Made by a program: the position numbers and the translations under genes. The notes beneath the pieces were generated by a model. That model saw only the letters and a program-made list of their open reading frames with translations. It ran no database searches and was not told the DNA's origin. A stretch of DNA of 64,000 bases from Actinostola sp. cb2023 (taxonomy: Eukaryota; Cnidaria; Anthozoa; Actiniaria; Actinostolidae), in NCBI GenBank assembly GCA_033675265.1, contig JAUJYZ010000026.1:443501-507500 (forward strand), given 5' to 3'. Shown piece by piece: positions 44,290 through 56,800 of the stretch (its first letter is position 1; each line of letters opens with the position of its first letter).

Positions 44290-44864
44290 CTTCCAGTTTC
44301 TTTTAACATTCACAAAAAAAACACGACATTTCATATGGATCGTTAAGCTTATTTATTTTGCAAAGGAAACGGAGCCAACTGATTTTGTAGGCCCGCGAGT
44401 TTGTACCTTCTCAACGGCATCGTAGTCCATTGTTGAATGGACTGGATGAATGAGGTAATTAGCGTAAATTAATCACTTGCCTCAACAGAAGAAAAGCTAA
44501 AACAAGTACAGAACCAAACTTGCGTGTTTTTCTTTGTGACGAGTAAAATCATTGCAGTTTCTTAGCAGAAAATAGTAGCAATGACCACCATTCAGACCGT
44601 CCGCCATTTTGAAAATCCATCTGAGCCCGTTAGAAAAAGAGTCAGCTTTGTGTGTTATACTTTATGCGCAAAGGATTCTCTTCTAAAAAGCTCCGAGCAT
44701 CGTTATAGATTGACCAATCATGATTGAGCAGTTTCAAATGAAAGTCGCGCATGCGCGGACACTTGGACCAATCAGCATCGGCCTAGAAATGGCTGTTACC
44801 AGAGCCACTGACGGGAGAAGGAACGACCGACCGAGGTGCTCTGGGTACGAGAATGCAATATACT

Positions 44865-46079
44865 TTATTTGTTTTCTGTTTTGACTTTTATAAAGTATTT
44901 GTATTGTGTTTTGATTTTTATCGATTAAAATGCTTTAAAATTGAGGCAATGTGTTTTATAAATGCTGAATGGTCTCAATATTTAGTACTGCACAACACAT
45001 TTTTGCTATCAGTACTTGTAAACAAAATGTCAAACAACGTATTTATTTCAACAATCAGTTAAAATAAGTTTACTAGCTTTTTACACACTGTTTCTCCTTT
45101 CTTTCTGTGTAAGTTATTCACTTTATTGATCAGTAATACTAATGAATACGAAACTAAATAAATATTATGCATGTCACCACAATCATAAGTTGAATGAATA
45201 ACAAACATCGGAGTTCGTACAATTTGTAAGCTCTCGGAAGCGATACTTACGTTCTTAGGAAAACCGTATTTAAAATTACTCTGTGTTTCTCTCAGCTGGT
45301 AGCTAGTATTTGCTAAATGAGTTGTACTATTTCAATGACAATAACGAAGAATTTAATATTTTAGTTCACGGCAGCTTCACGAGTCCATCTCCATTCATGT
45401 CTCCTTCGATGTCAGTGAATTGAGTTCGTCTATATTTTTGCTTCAGATGGTTTATGCAGTTTATGCGTGCTGTGTTGGCGTTCCCTTGTGTGGCCTTGTG
45501 TTTTCAGTAAGAACAACTGTAAGAAAGTACAAAATTACGTTAAACACTTTCTGATGAGATAGGGCAAAATGTTTAAATAGAGAGTGAAGTACCATCAGTC
45601 AGTTGAGAGAGGTTCCTTGTTGAAGTGTGATTTCGATCACTGACAAAACTACACAAAGTCAAATAGCTCAGTCATAATTTATGAAAACTGATTTGCTGAG
45701 GATTATTAAGCAGCCCTTCTGCCCTAGTATAGGCAAGTGCTTTTATTAGAGAACAGTTAGAGCAAATACTAAGTAAAAACCTTGACAAAAATACTTTTAG
45801 TCAAGTTGCTTTTCAACAAAACTTTCTTGTGTCGAGCACAACATGCAATTTTCCACCATTCAAAATGAAAAAGGACTACTTTAAAACCGTCCAATTTCTT
45901 CTAAAGTTACCTATAGTTATCATGAATTGTGGACTCCTCAACTTACCATGAATAAGGAATAGAATTCAAACATTTACACCGAAAAAATCATGTTTTGTTT
46001 CATTAACTTCTCCGCCATTTTTCAAAACTTCAGCTACTTCACCCTGTGTACCCCCCACGGGCATGTAGCGTACGACGAC
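44865..46079. other. No gene recognised
   Basis: AT-rich sequence right of the 10.5-kb transposon, probably the interior of the older host element into which it jumped. Only short frames are seen. Confidence 0.4.
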
Positions 46080-46360
46080 TTCGGCTCTTCGGTTCACGGA
46101 AAAGTGCACCACTGAACTGCGCCGCACATCAGGCCATGATACGCCATCAGTTTTACACCTTGTGTAAATATACACATTTGCTGCGGGCGCATCCCGCAGG
46201 ACGCACACAGGGAGCCCAACATAATATATTCTTATGCACAGGGAACCCAACATATACGTATTGCGCGCGCGCTCTACCACAGGAAACCCATAAAAAAGAC
46301 GCAAATATCATTTTATTTAATTAGTAGCCTCAAAAGCAATGGTTGGGCTGCCTATGATAT
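46080..46360. repeat. Right arm of the outer inverted repeat
   Basis: Complement of the blocks at 33590-33745 and 34215-34270: GTGCACCACTGAACTGCGCC, GGGAACCCAACAT, CTCTACCACAGGAAACCCAT and CAATGGTTGGGCTGCC. It shows no hairpin insertion, unlike the left arm. Confidence 0.65.
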
Positions 46361-46551
46361 TTATTGCGTTAAAAAGACACTAAATCAAGGAACATTTGAA
46401 TATATCACTACTTGGTCCGCACAGCAATTGCAGAGGTGTGACACGCTGCATTTATATTGCCAGCAATATATTGCGCTTTAAATTCACCTATTAAAATGTT
46501 ACGTGACCGACGTTGCAACATATATTTAGTACGCCATCGGCTTAATACATT

Positions 46552-46832
46552 TCAAAGACTATGAGCAGACTCTACTTTGGAATTTCTCCTCCGATAGAAG
46601 CTTGGAAAAATATATCGGAGATAAGAGAACGCCAAAGTAGAGACTACTCATGCACAGTCTATTTAAGACATTCATAATGGTTATATCACGAATTATATAC
46701 GTAATATATCAACAACGAGTGCGAGTATTTTATCAGGGGTTCAAAACACCGAGAAACTAATGAAAGCACGAGGCCGTATTGTTTCGAGGTGTTTTGAATC
46801 CCCTGATGAAACACGAAGCACGAGTTTTTGAT
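46552..46832. repeat. Two adjacent hairpin elements
   Basis: First: AGACTATGAGCAGACTCTAC pairs with GTAGAGACTACTCATGCACAG (about 46557-46660). Second: AACGAGTGCGAGTATTTTAT with CAGGGGTTCAAAACACC pairs with GGTGTTTTGAATCCCCTG (46712-46825). Both look like small MITEs. Confidence 0.65.
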
Positions 46833-46983
46833 ATTGCTTCTCAAACGAATTAATAATGAATGATTATCTGAATTGTTCTTGAGTCTCCTGAGAAAAGAAC
46901 ATAATAATTGCTTTTGTGTCTTGGCCTAATGAGTCACCTCGCAAGTATTATGTTTGTTAAAAAGAGCTTCAAAATCGAACAAG

Positions 46984-47060
46984 CAGTCAGGTAGTCTAAT
47001 GGATAAGTAGTGAGCGTAATGTGCGAGGGGTCACTGATTCAACTCTGGTTGATGATTTAT
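46984..47060 (+). repeat. Possible tRNA-derived SINE head
   Basis: TAGTCTAATGGATAAGTAG resembles an A box and GGTCACTGATTCAACTCTGG a B box, spaced about 40 bp apart as in a tRNA-like Pol III promoter. A clean cloverleaf could not be drawn. Confidence 0.35.
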
Positions 47061-47280
47061 CACTAGATTTTTTTTCATGATAAGTAAGAGGTAGTAAGTC
47101 TACTAAGTTAAAGGTAGACTAAGTAACATAATGGTAAATATACAATAATTTCAGTGTCTTGATCAGTGTCTTGATCAGTTCTTCCTCCGGTATCAAGCCG
47201 GTATCAAGATACATCCACCTGACTCGAATCGTGAGAGCTGATTGGTTATTGAGCTAATGAATTATTAATGAGTTTGAGAA

Positions 47281-47534
47281 ACCTATTTCAACAAACGTTG
47301 TCGCGTTCAAAGCAACAAGCGTCAAGCCAAGACCGAAGTGAATTGAAATCACAATTGTTTCTATAAGGACTAATTGCAAAATATGAACATTTTCACGTGC
47401 TTGTGTGCGTATCACACTTTGTTCCATAGAAAATAGGTCTGATTTGAATAATTTGCCAACACAAAACCAGCATTCACTTCGGTTTTGGCTTGACGCTTGT
47501 TGCTTTGAACACGACAACGTTATTTGAAATAGGT
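47281..47534. mobile_element. MITE with about 65-bp inverted repeats
   Basis: ACCTATTTCAACAAACGTTG through GCGTCAAGCC and CGAAGTGAAT at left is complemented by ATTCACTTCGG...GGCTTGACGC...AACGTTATTTGAAATAGGT at right. The terminal ACCTATTTC is shared with the hairpin at 33762-34026. Confidence 0.85.
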
Positions 47535-47692
47535 GTATATCGATAGAGTACTGTGTAGACAGGACACACTAGAGCAGATTTGTTTTTTTTTGTCCTTAAT
47601 GGCAACTACTAGTTTCCATATTTGGCAGTTGGATATTCTTCCCACTCGCCTATGTTCACAAGGTTTCTTTCTCCTAAACCACGTTGACAGTA

Positions 47693-47898
47693 TTATCTAT
47701 AGTATATCCACAAGAATACTAGTGACGCCAGCGTGAAAAGACTGAAACCCCGTAAGGCCCACTTTTGTAGGGGTGTCTCCTCAGCAAATGGCACCACATC
47801 AAGGTATTCGAGCTTCTTGACGGTTTGGCCTTCAATCTGACCTTTGTAGTGTGGGCGGGTCTCAACATCATCGGCCTGAACAGTTGGAGTGTCTCTTC
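47693..47898 (-). CDS. SLC5 last exon
   Basis: It encodes a hydrophilic cytoplasmic stretch ([17 protein letters not shown]) and the final transmembrane helix ending IYYR and TAA. The acceptor CATTAG borders at 47899. Two bases complete a codon begun by the exon at 56537, so the intron between them is 8.6 kb. Confidence 0.82.
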
Positions 47899-50800
47899 CT
47901 AATGATACGCATGAACGATATTGTTAAACAGTATGCTTCAATTACAGAAGCTTTGTACATGGGATTAGAGTACTCTAAAGGAAACTCAAATTTTGCCATT
48001 TCATCTGCCTCCCTACCGACTTGCTGGTGTGTCGATCGACTTTCTGAGCATGGCGAACAATTTCATACACCATGGCCGCGCGCATGCGTAATACTCACTC
48101 GTATTCAATTACGAGTCACTTCAAAATTACAGAGAAAACAGTGCAATTTGATTTAATTTTTGTCGTACCTCTTATATTATTACGGTTCCTCAATCTCCAC
48201 AAGTCCCAAATCATTCTTACATACTTCGTCTCGCCCATGGTTCGTGTTTCTCTCATGTGGAATATGTGTAAAAGTGTTCCCAAGTGCGATGAAAAATAGG
48301 TAAAATTAGCTAAGCATCTGCTATACTTGTCTTTGTAACTGACCCGAGATGCCGTACAGTTATTGTAGTCAGCGGATGACATTGCTAGCGCGTAAATGAC
48401 ACGTTTTTATTCTAAGAAAACATTGGCCTTTTATCGTAAAATTAGAGCGATTGTGTGATATTACACTGCTTTTATTTTTGTCTATTGTTATTATAATACT
48501 GCAGATTAGCATATTTCGGAAGAGCGTTCGCAAGGTGGAATGCACAAGAGAAGGTGCCAAACTAGAACAAAAGAGCTGCATAATGAATCAACAACTAAAA
48601 CTGGTTGAAAAATGTTCTGATTTGAAACTTATATTTGGCGGCCTTAAAATGTTTCAATGAGCTTTTTTACAAGAACATCTCAGCTACAATCTAAATTTGA
48701 GCATAATCAATTTTAAACAAAATTTACCGACGGCATTTTTAATTATGACTTTTTTAGTAAAAATAGAACGAATTGTGGACAACAAGAGCAAAGTGAACAC
48801 CTCATCGTGTATGACTTGAGCTCACATTTTCCGATATCATTGCAAGCGATTTCTCTCAACTTTTCCAGAAAAGTAGTTCAATATCATTGCAACAATTGAA
48901 GACTAAAATTGAATTTTGATACGCCCGATCACAGGCAAACCACAGTGATAAAATGAGATTTTCTCTAAAAAATACCGAATAACAAATCTGCTAAAATATA
49001 TACCAAATCTTGTGAAAACTCATTCCTAAATCCGTCCAGTTACTAAACTACCTTCAATCTATCATGTCAGCTCAATTGTTTGGTTGTACTTTGAAGAAAA
49101 TGCTGATTTTGGGTCCAAGGACGCAAAAAAACAGCTTTCGTACTATGTGCCGACCGTTAGGCTTCGACCAGCGCAGTCCTGGGGACGAAAATGTGGAGCA
49201 AAAATCACCCGCGTACCCCTTCCCTTGTATACTTTTACTCACCTGATCAAATGGACAAACGCAACCCTATACATTGGCAAAAATTCGACTTCCGCCTTCG
49301 TAACATATAAATATTCATTACGCACGTCGTGTAGTTGATGTTTTTAAATTATAAGTGTTGTGATTCAATTTTCTTCACTGTTTGACATTTGTAGAGTTAT
49401 ATACCTTTACACTGTCCTTTCTTACATGTTCAGTTGTCCTTTACAACGTACTTATAACCTAAACACATAACCTACATATCATAAAACTCAAAACCTAAAT
49501 TAACTATCTCGTCCGAAAAAATGTAAAACTAGACACTAGTACATGCAAAAATTCAACCACAACATATAGATGAATTTAAATTAAAGATATACTTTTGTCT
49601 CTGACTTTAGCTTTTTTATTCAGACGTTTCGACTGTAAATCAACAGTCTTCATCAGTTGGATAGTAAGAAACTGCGCGCGGATATATTTCAAAAAATACT
49701 ACGAGAGCGCGTGCTCGTGCCAGTGTTCAGTTCTATCGCGCGGTAAACATCTGGAATGCTAATGTAGTCATTTCCAGCGTTGCGATCGTGCGCCGAGTAC
49801 CACGATTCCAAGAAAAGCCTCCTGTGATAATTACTTTCGCTCGTCACGATTTCAGTGTTGTTCAAGTCAAAAGTCAGTGTGGCCTGTGTTGTTAGCATGT
49901 TGTGCGATCTTTGAATTGCTGTAATTATGAGAAATGGCTCTCTGACTTGTGTTCTGTTGTTCTCGTCTTCAGAGATCGTTCAGTCTGACCATAGTATACA
50001 AAATCACAATCGTCACATTTGATCTTGTATACTATGCCAGTTCTTGAACTCTTGTCTTGTGGGTGTTTTGGACGTGGGAACACATTGGCAAGCTTTTTCA
50101 TGGGACGATGAGCAACCCGGATGTTATGTTGCTTCAAGACTCGTTTCAATCTTTCGGAGATTCCTTTGACATACGGAAGGACCACTGTTGCTGTTTCATT
50201 GTCCCTGTTATCACTTGAATTGTGATCTTGTCCATCTCTTAGATGATCTAGTGTTCTTTCACATGTCCTTATGATTGCAGGAGGATAGTTATTCTCAGAT
50301 AACACACTTCTCACGTGTTCCCTCTCCTTCTTCTTTTGGTCTTCAGTTGATGGAATACTTTTTGCACGTCTAAGTAAGGTGTTAAGCTACAGACATCTTG
50401 TGAGTCATTGGATGGTGTGAATTGAAGTCCAGGTATCTATCTGTGTGTGTTTGTTTTCGATAAACATTGACTTGAATGTTTCCTTCTTCAGTGCGGGAGG
50501 TGATGGTATCAAGGAAAGATAGCCCAGCGTCATTCTCTTGTTCTATAGTGAATTTGATGTTGGTATTCATTCTTACTATCCAACTGATGAAGACTGTTGA
50601 TTTACAGTCGAAACGTCTGAATAAAAAAGCTAAAGTTAGAGACAAAAGTATATCTTTAATTTAAAACATGAATCCTGACTGCAATTTCAACATTTTTAAA
50701 AACATTAGAAACAATTTTGGAAAGGAAACAGTTAAAGCCGCAAGAAATTTTGAGAAGAAAACGTTGGCTATCACACGATTCAAGAACCATCTCACTTTCA

Positions 50801-53800
50801 ATCACATCTTGAAGAGTCATAACATTCTACCATCAAGTTCAAAGTTGAATCCACCTCTCAAGTGTCCTAAAGGCTACGCTATCACCAGGAAAATGGGTTT
50901 TGAGTTTCTAAGAATGCGAATAAGTTTCTGTCACAAGAAAATCAAAGAACTGAAACAACAACAAACGGTGGAGTTCAGTTTTCTAACAAGTAAGTTATCT
51001 CAAGATCAGTTAGATTCTCTACAGGAAGTTGTTGAACACAATTCTCATAAACTTATGAAGTCTATAAGTCTCATAAAGTCTATCAAGGAAAAACATAAGA
51101 GAAAGATAGACAAAATGATGAATAAGAAAACCTTTACATCAGAGAGTTCTTCCACCTAAATCGATAAAAGTCGCTGGGTAAAAAACATATCTGATAGAAA
51201 TCTTAGCAACATTGAAAGATCAGCACTTGAGCATGGTTTTGGATACTCAGTCACCCCAAAGTGCATACCTGCTGGAAACATCCTAGCATCAATAGAATTA
51301 GGAATTTTTAATTTAAATGAGATATCGAAACAACAGATCCGTTCTTCCGTTACAAACAGTCTTAGAAACTCCAAGCCACAGAAAGAAAGTAACATCAGCA
51401 AAGACGAAGTAAAGGCTCTAATAAACCTTAAAAAAGACAAAAACATAGTGGTCCTTCCTGCAGATAAAGGCAAGGCTATCGTAGTAATGAATCGCCTTGA
51501 TTATCAGGAAAAGCTTCATGAACTATTGGATGACAGAAAGACCTACCAGAAAATAACAGACAAGAGACGAAATCCTGTTACGTCTACTGAAAGAGAAATG
51601 AACACCTTACTATCTGAATTTACAAGAACACCGACCACGCATGACCCTAAGAAGTCACAGATCGATTCTACTATATACCGCTATTTGCATTCAACAGATG
51701 CAACTCCTGCCACGTTCTATGGACTACCCAAGATTCATAAGCCGACCATTCCTCTTCGCCCAATAACAAGCTGCATAGGATCACCAACTTATAATCTTTC
51801 AAAACATCTAGTCAGGATATTGTCACCACTACTGACTAACACATATACAGTCAAGAACAGTTCAATATTTGCTGAACAGATAAAGAGCTACAGCATTGAT
51901 GATGATGAAGTAATGGTATCCTTTGATGTTGTGTCGTTATTTACATCAATACCTATAGATTTAGCCCTTAAAGTCGCCAATGTACGGCTAAACAACGATC
52001 GCATGTTACTCACGCGTACGAATTTATCGATAGCAAACATCTTAAAGCTATTGGACTTTGTTCTGAATCACTGTTTCTTTTTATGTGATGGATATTACTA
52101 CCAACAAGTCTTTGGATGTCCTATGGGGTCACCTGTAAGTGCGCTTTTGGCTAACCTTGTTATGGAGGAAATAGAACATCAAGCTATCTCTACCGCAACG
52201 AACCCACCTAAATGATGGTTCAGATATGTAGACGATAGCCACTGTTGTTTGAAGAAAAACAACGTTGAGTCATTTCATCTACACTTAAACTCCATGAATA
52301 CCAACATCAAATTCACTATAGAACAAGAGAATGACGCTGGGCTATCTTTCCTTGATACCATCACCTCCCGCACTGAAGAAGGAAACATTCAAGTCAATGT
52401 TTATCGAAAACAAACACACACAGATAGATACCTCGACTTCAATTCACACCATCCAATGACTCACAAGATGTCTGTAGTTAACACCTTGCTTAGACGTGCA
52501 AAAAGTATTCCATCAACTGAAGACCAAAAGAAGAAGGAGAGGGAACACGTGAGAAGTGTGTTATCTGAGAATAACTATCCTCCTGGAATTATAAGGACAT
52601 GTGAAAGAACACTAGATCATCTAAGAGATGGACAAGATCACAATTCAAGTGATAACAGGGACAATGAAACAGCAACAGTGGTCCTTCCGTATGTCAAAGG
52701 AATCTCCGAAAGATTGCAACGGGTCTTGAAGCAACATAACATCCGGGCTGCTCAATCGTCCCATGAAAAAGCTAGCCAATGTGTTCCCACGTCCAAAACA
52801 CCCACAAGACAAGAGTTCAAGAACTGGCATAGTATACAAGATCAAATGTGACGATTGTGATTTTGTATACTATGGTCAGACTGAACGATCTCTGAAGACG
52901 AGAACAACAAAACACAAGAGAGCCATTTCTCATAATTATAGCAATTCAAAGATCGCACAACATGCTAACAACACAGGCCACACTTTTGACTTTAACAACA
53001 CTGAAATCGTGGCGAGCGAAAGTAATTATCACAGGAGGCTTTTCTTGGAAGCGTGGTACTCGGCGCACAGTCGCAACGCTGGAAATGACTACATTAGCAT
53101 TCCAGATGTTTACCGCGCGATATAACTGAACACTGGCACGAGCACGCGCTCTCGTAGTATTTTTTGAAATATATCCGCGCGCAGTTTCTTACTATCCAAC
53201 TGATGAAGACTGTTGATTTACAGTCGAAACGTCTGAATAAAAAAGCTAAAGTCAGAGACAAAAGTATATCTTTAATTTAAATTCATCTATATGTTGTGGT
53301 TGAATTTTTGCATGTACTAGTGTCTAGTTTTACATTTTTTCGGACGAGATAGTTAATTTAGGTTTTGAGTTTTATGATATGTAGGTTATGTGTTTAAAAC
53401 ATGAATCCTGACTGCAATTTCAACATTTTTAAAAATATAGATGAATGATAGTAACATTTTTGAATGTTATTCATGAATACGCTTAGATCTTTAAAAAGAT
53501 TTAAAAATAGCTTGCACCAAGAGACCATAATACTAAGAGAGCGAATCGCGCGGAATGATGGTTGGGATATGCTCGTGGCGCTAAATCTATTTTTAGTAAA
53601 CCGGAAGGTGAGCACACATCAGTAAAATTTTACTTCCGGCAGTAAAATCTCTTCCGCTAAAACGCTTTAAAAAATCAAGAAAACATAGCTTAAAAGCTCG
53701 TAAATTTCGGGATGATAACGTTCATGTCAAAAGACGACAGTAAATTGAAAACTGCTACGGTAAAGACAGTGAATTTCAGTCCGGCTTTGAAAGTTGAAAG

Positions 53801-56800
53801 CATTTTTGAATTTTCGATCTTTGAACGCGGCCGCGCCGCGGCTTCCCGCCATTTATGTAAATAAGAAATCTGCTGCGGAATCAAATTCAAACAAGAAATT
53901 AGATCGATTGTGTCGTTCAACCTATACTATTCTACATGAAAAATGAAATGGCTTCATATAACACCGTAAGGGATTGATTTCTTTGAAAAGGAGTTGTAAA
54001 GTTTGAAAAGAGTAAAAAAAAAAACATCACCTGCATGGTGAGTCGGGATTGACCAACTCACATGGAAACCAAAAACTACAACTACAAGCCTGCTGATTGT
54101 CGCTGATATTTGTACTTCCAGTTCTTCGTTTATTGCTTTGAACAATTAGAGAGTATTCACAAGAAAAGATGGAATCGATGACTTATGGATTGAAAGTACT
54201 GAATTCGACGAAAAAAGAAGAAACTTCGGCCTCGCTTCACAACTCACAAAGAAATGTGCTTGCTTTTGGCCTTGAGTTTTCGCAGTTTTATAGCACGATG
54301 AACAGCCGCTTCAAAAACACGTTCAAAGACGAAAAATATCTTCTAAACTATTCCTTCAAAGTGAAACACATAAGCTTACTATGAATCTCTTTGGATCTGT
54401 TTGGTGGCTCGTACATCACTAGGAGTATTTTAGGAGTAAAAAAAACCACCAACAACAACACAACAACAACCTGAGAGTGAAAGTGAAACTGAGTCAACAC
54501 GGCTTTAATACGAATACGAGTGATTCAAACAAGATTGGTGAAGGTAAGCGTGTATAGATCTTTCTTTCTTCGCCAACGACTGTAAATTAAAGTGTGTGCT
54601 ATTTCTACCTAGCGATGTTTGAAAACTTGTCGCTTGATTGTTGTCGTTTCTCAAAACCAGTTTGCAATAAAAACCGACGACTGGTAGTCGTAGTTAGGAC
54701 TTGAAGTCAGTTTTTTTTGTTTTTACTTCCAGTCTTGTCCTTTGTTGCAAGAGTTTTAATTTTAATTTTACCATTATGATAACAGCAATTACAACATTCA
54801 CAGCTAGCCGGCGTTTTACCGAAAGAGTTTTTTTTCTGCCGGAAGTCAGATTTCGCTGAAGTGTGCTCACCTTCCGGTTTACTAAAAATAGATTTAGCGC
54901 CACGAGCATGGGCCACACATCAGTACGAGATTCGCTCTCTTAGTATTATGGTCTCTTGCTTGCACTTATCAGTTGCATTTCGTGGATTGTTATCTACAAT
55001 ACACATGTTGCAGAGCTTGCTAGTTATATTACTGTTATTCTAACTGTCAAATAAGCCCGAACTGGATAAGCGTTATTCATTTCGAATAATGAGGGAGGCA
55101 AACGAAATATTTCCACTGAATTACACAAATTACAAAACACCTTGTACTTTCTTCATAATTTCACAGTGTATTGTATTATTCCGTCTTGCAAACTTGCATG
55201 CGTCAAAGAATTCACACGCGATGAATATCGAAGGCGGAAGTCGAATTTTTGCCAATGTAGGGTGGCGTTTGTCCATTCGATCAGGTGAGTAAAAGTATAC
55301 AAGGGAAGGGGTACGCGGGTGATTTTTGCTCCACATCTTCGTCCCCAGGACTGCGCTGGTCGAAGCCTAACTGTCGGCACATAGTACGAAAGCTGTTTTT
55401 TTGCGTCCTTGGACCCAAAACCAGCATTTTCTTCAAAATACAACCAAACAATTAAGCTGACATGATAGATTGAAGGTATTTTAGTAACTGGACGGATTTA
55501 GGAATGAGTTTTCACAAGATTTGGTATATATTTTAGCAGATTTGTTTCGAGATTCACCACAGGAATCCTGAAAGTTGCCTACCTTGTATTAATATACGTC
55601 CTCCGGTTGACTGATTCCGACTCAGTGGGACAGGATGGGGAACAATGGTTCACTTACTCGGGCTAAAATGTATTAAAACACGTTTTATTCGGTATTTTTT
55701 AGAGAAAATGTCACTTTATCACTGTGGTTTGCCTGTGGCCCGATTTACTTGGATTTCAGGTGATTGATTTAATTACTTTATTTACGCTTAGATTATATAC
55801 TCAAAAATTTTCATCGAAGATATCTCAAAAACGCTCTCACATAATTTGCTTGTATTCACTAGAACTAGAGACAATTATGCCCACTATAAGATCACAAGAG
55901 CATTTCCCAAAAATAGCCCCCTAGAATCTAAAGCTAGAAATCGAGAATATGTAAAAAGAGGAATTCTCTCTAAGCGTTGCCATAGTAACGCCGATCTCCA
56001 TAAAACATACTTCATCAGAAACTTTGATCTTTCTGTAACAAGGTTGTAATACTCAATTTACCAATAGATCGTTCACAAACGCACAATTTTGTTTCAAACG
56101 CAAGATGTATCGCTACGGAAAAACCCAAAAGGACAACAATGGGATAATCACCGAAAAACTACCAAGTTGTAAATGATTTTGGAACAACCAAAGAGGACAT
56201 TTTAAGCGGTTTTATTATGGAGTTATTTGAAATGGACACTTGAACTTTCGAATCAGACTTGTGGAAATCTCTGACTGTCGTAATGACAGGCTACCTCCAT
56301 GTTCGCCTTTCTTTCAGTATAATGATCTTGTCCGTCTACCTACCTGTCTGTCTGTCTGTTTGTCCGCCTGTCTTGCTTTATTTTCTGCCTGATCTTTCTG
56401 CTTGTATGCTAATCTGTCTGCCTATCTACATGCGTGTATCCGTCTATCCGCTTGTCTTCTGTCTGTACTCGGCTACCTGCCTGGCCTTTCTATTTATATT
56501 TAGCAAGTGTGCCTGGAGATCTTGTCATTTACTTACCCATCTCTTCCCCATTGACACTTTTGGGATCCTGGTTCATTTGAAATAGCTCATACTTGTTGCC
56601 TCCAGTTGCCATGGACGAACCTTCCTCGCCTATGGCTCCATGGGAGATGGGACGGTCGTTGATAGTCGGCCAGGTCAACCCACCTAGTTCTTCACGTGGT
56701 ACTTTTGAGGTAAATATACTTACTACTACCTCGACAATACCACATACTCCAAATATTATCAAACCTACAAAAACAAATTCAACTTTGAAACTTAGGGGCC

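Larger units (their letters stand above)
34394..44855. mobile_element. 10.46-kb helicase-encoding DNA transposon (DUF6589/Academ-like)
   Basis: Perfectly collinear terminal inverted repeats of 261 bp (34394-34654 and 44595-44855) begin CATTCTCGTACCCAGAGC and differ at one position by eye. A 9-bp direct repeat CAATATACT flanks the element (34385-34393 and 44856-44864). It encodes a RecQ-like helicase on + and a multi-exon transposase on -, converging on a spacer that holds a MITE. At least four further elements are nested in the introns and the right part. Classification with the helicase-bearing Academ elements rests on the DUF6589-like core plus the helicase. Near-identical ends point to a recent insertion. 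Confidence 0.9.
50570..53281 (+). mobile_element. Penelope-like retroelement, near full length
   Basis: Terminal repeats with the hammerhead-like motif lie at both ends (about 50575-50662 and 53186-53281), with a single ORF between. Such elements copy through RNA, with a reverse transcriptase related to telomerase and a GIY-YIG endonuclease. The lesions in the ORF show that this copy is inactive. Confidence 0.87.

Noticed and set aside
47851..48156. 101-codon plus-strand frame
   Set aside because: It is the antisense shadow of the last SLC5 exon and its flank.
50476..50664. 62-codon frame spanning the junction of the two Penelope copies
   Set aside because: It reads through the antisense of one copy into the terminal repeat of the other; a chance frame.
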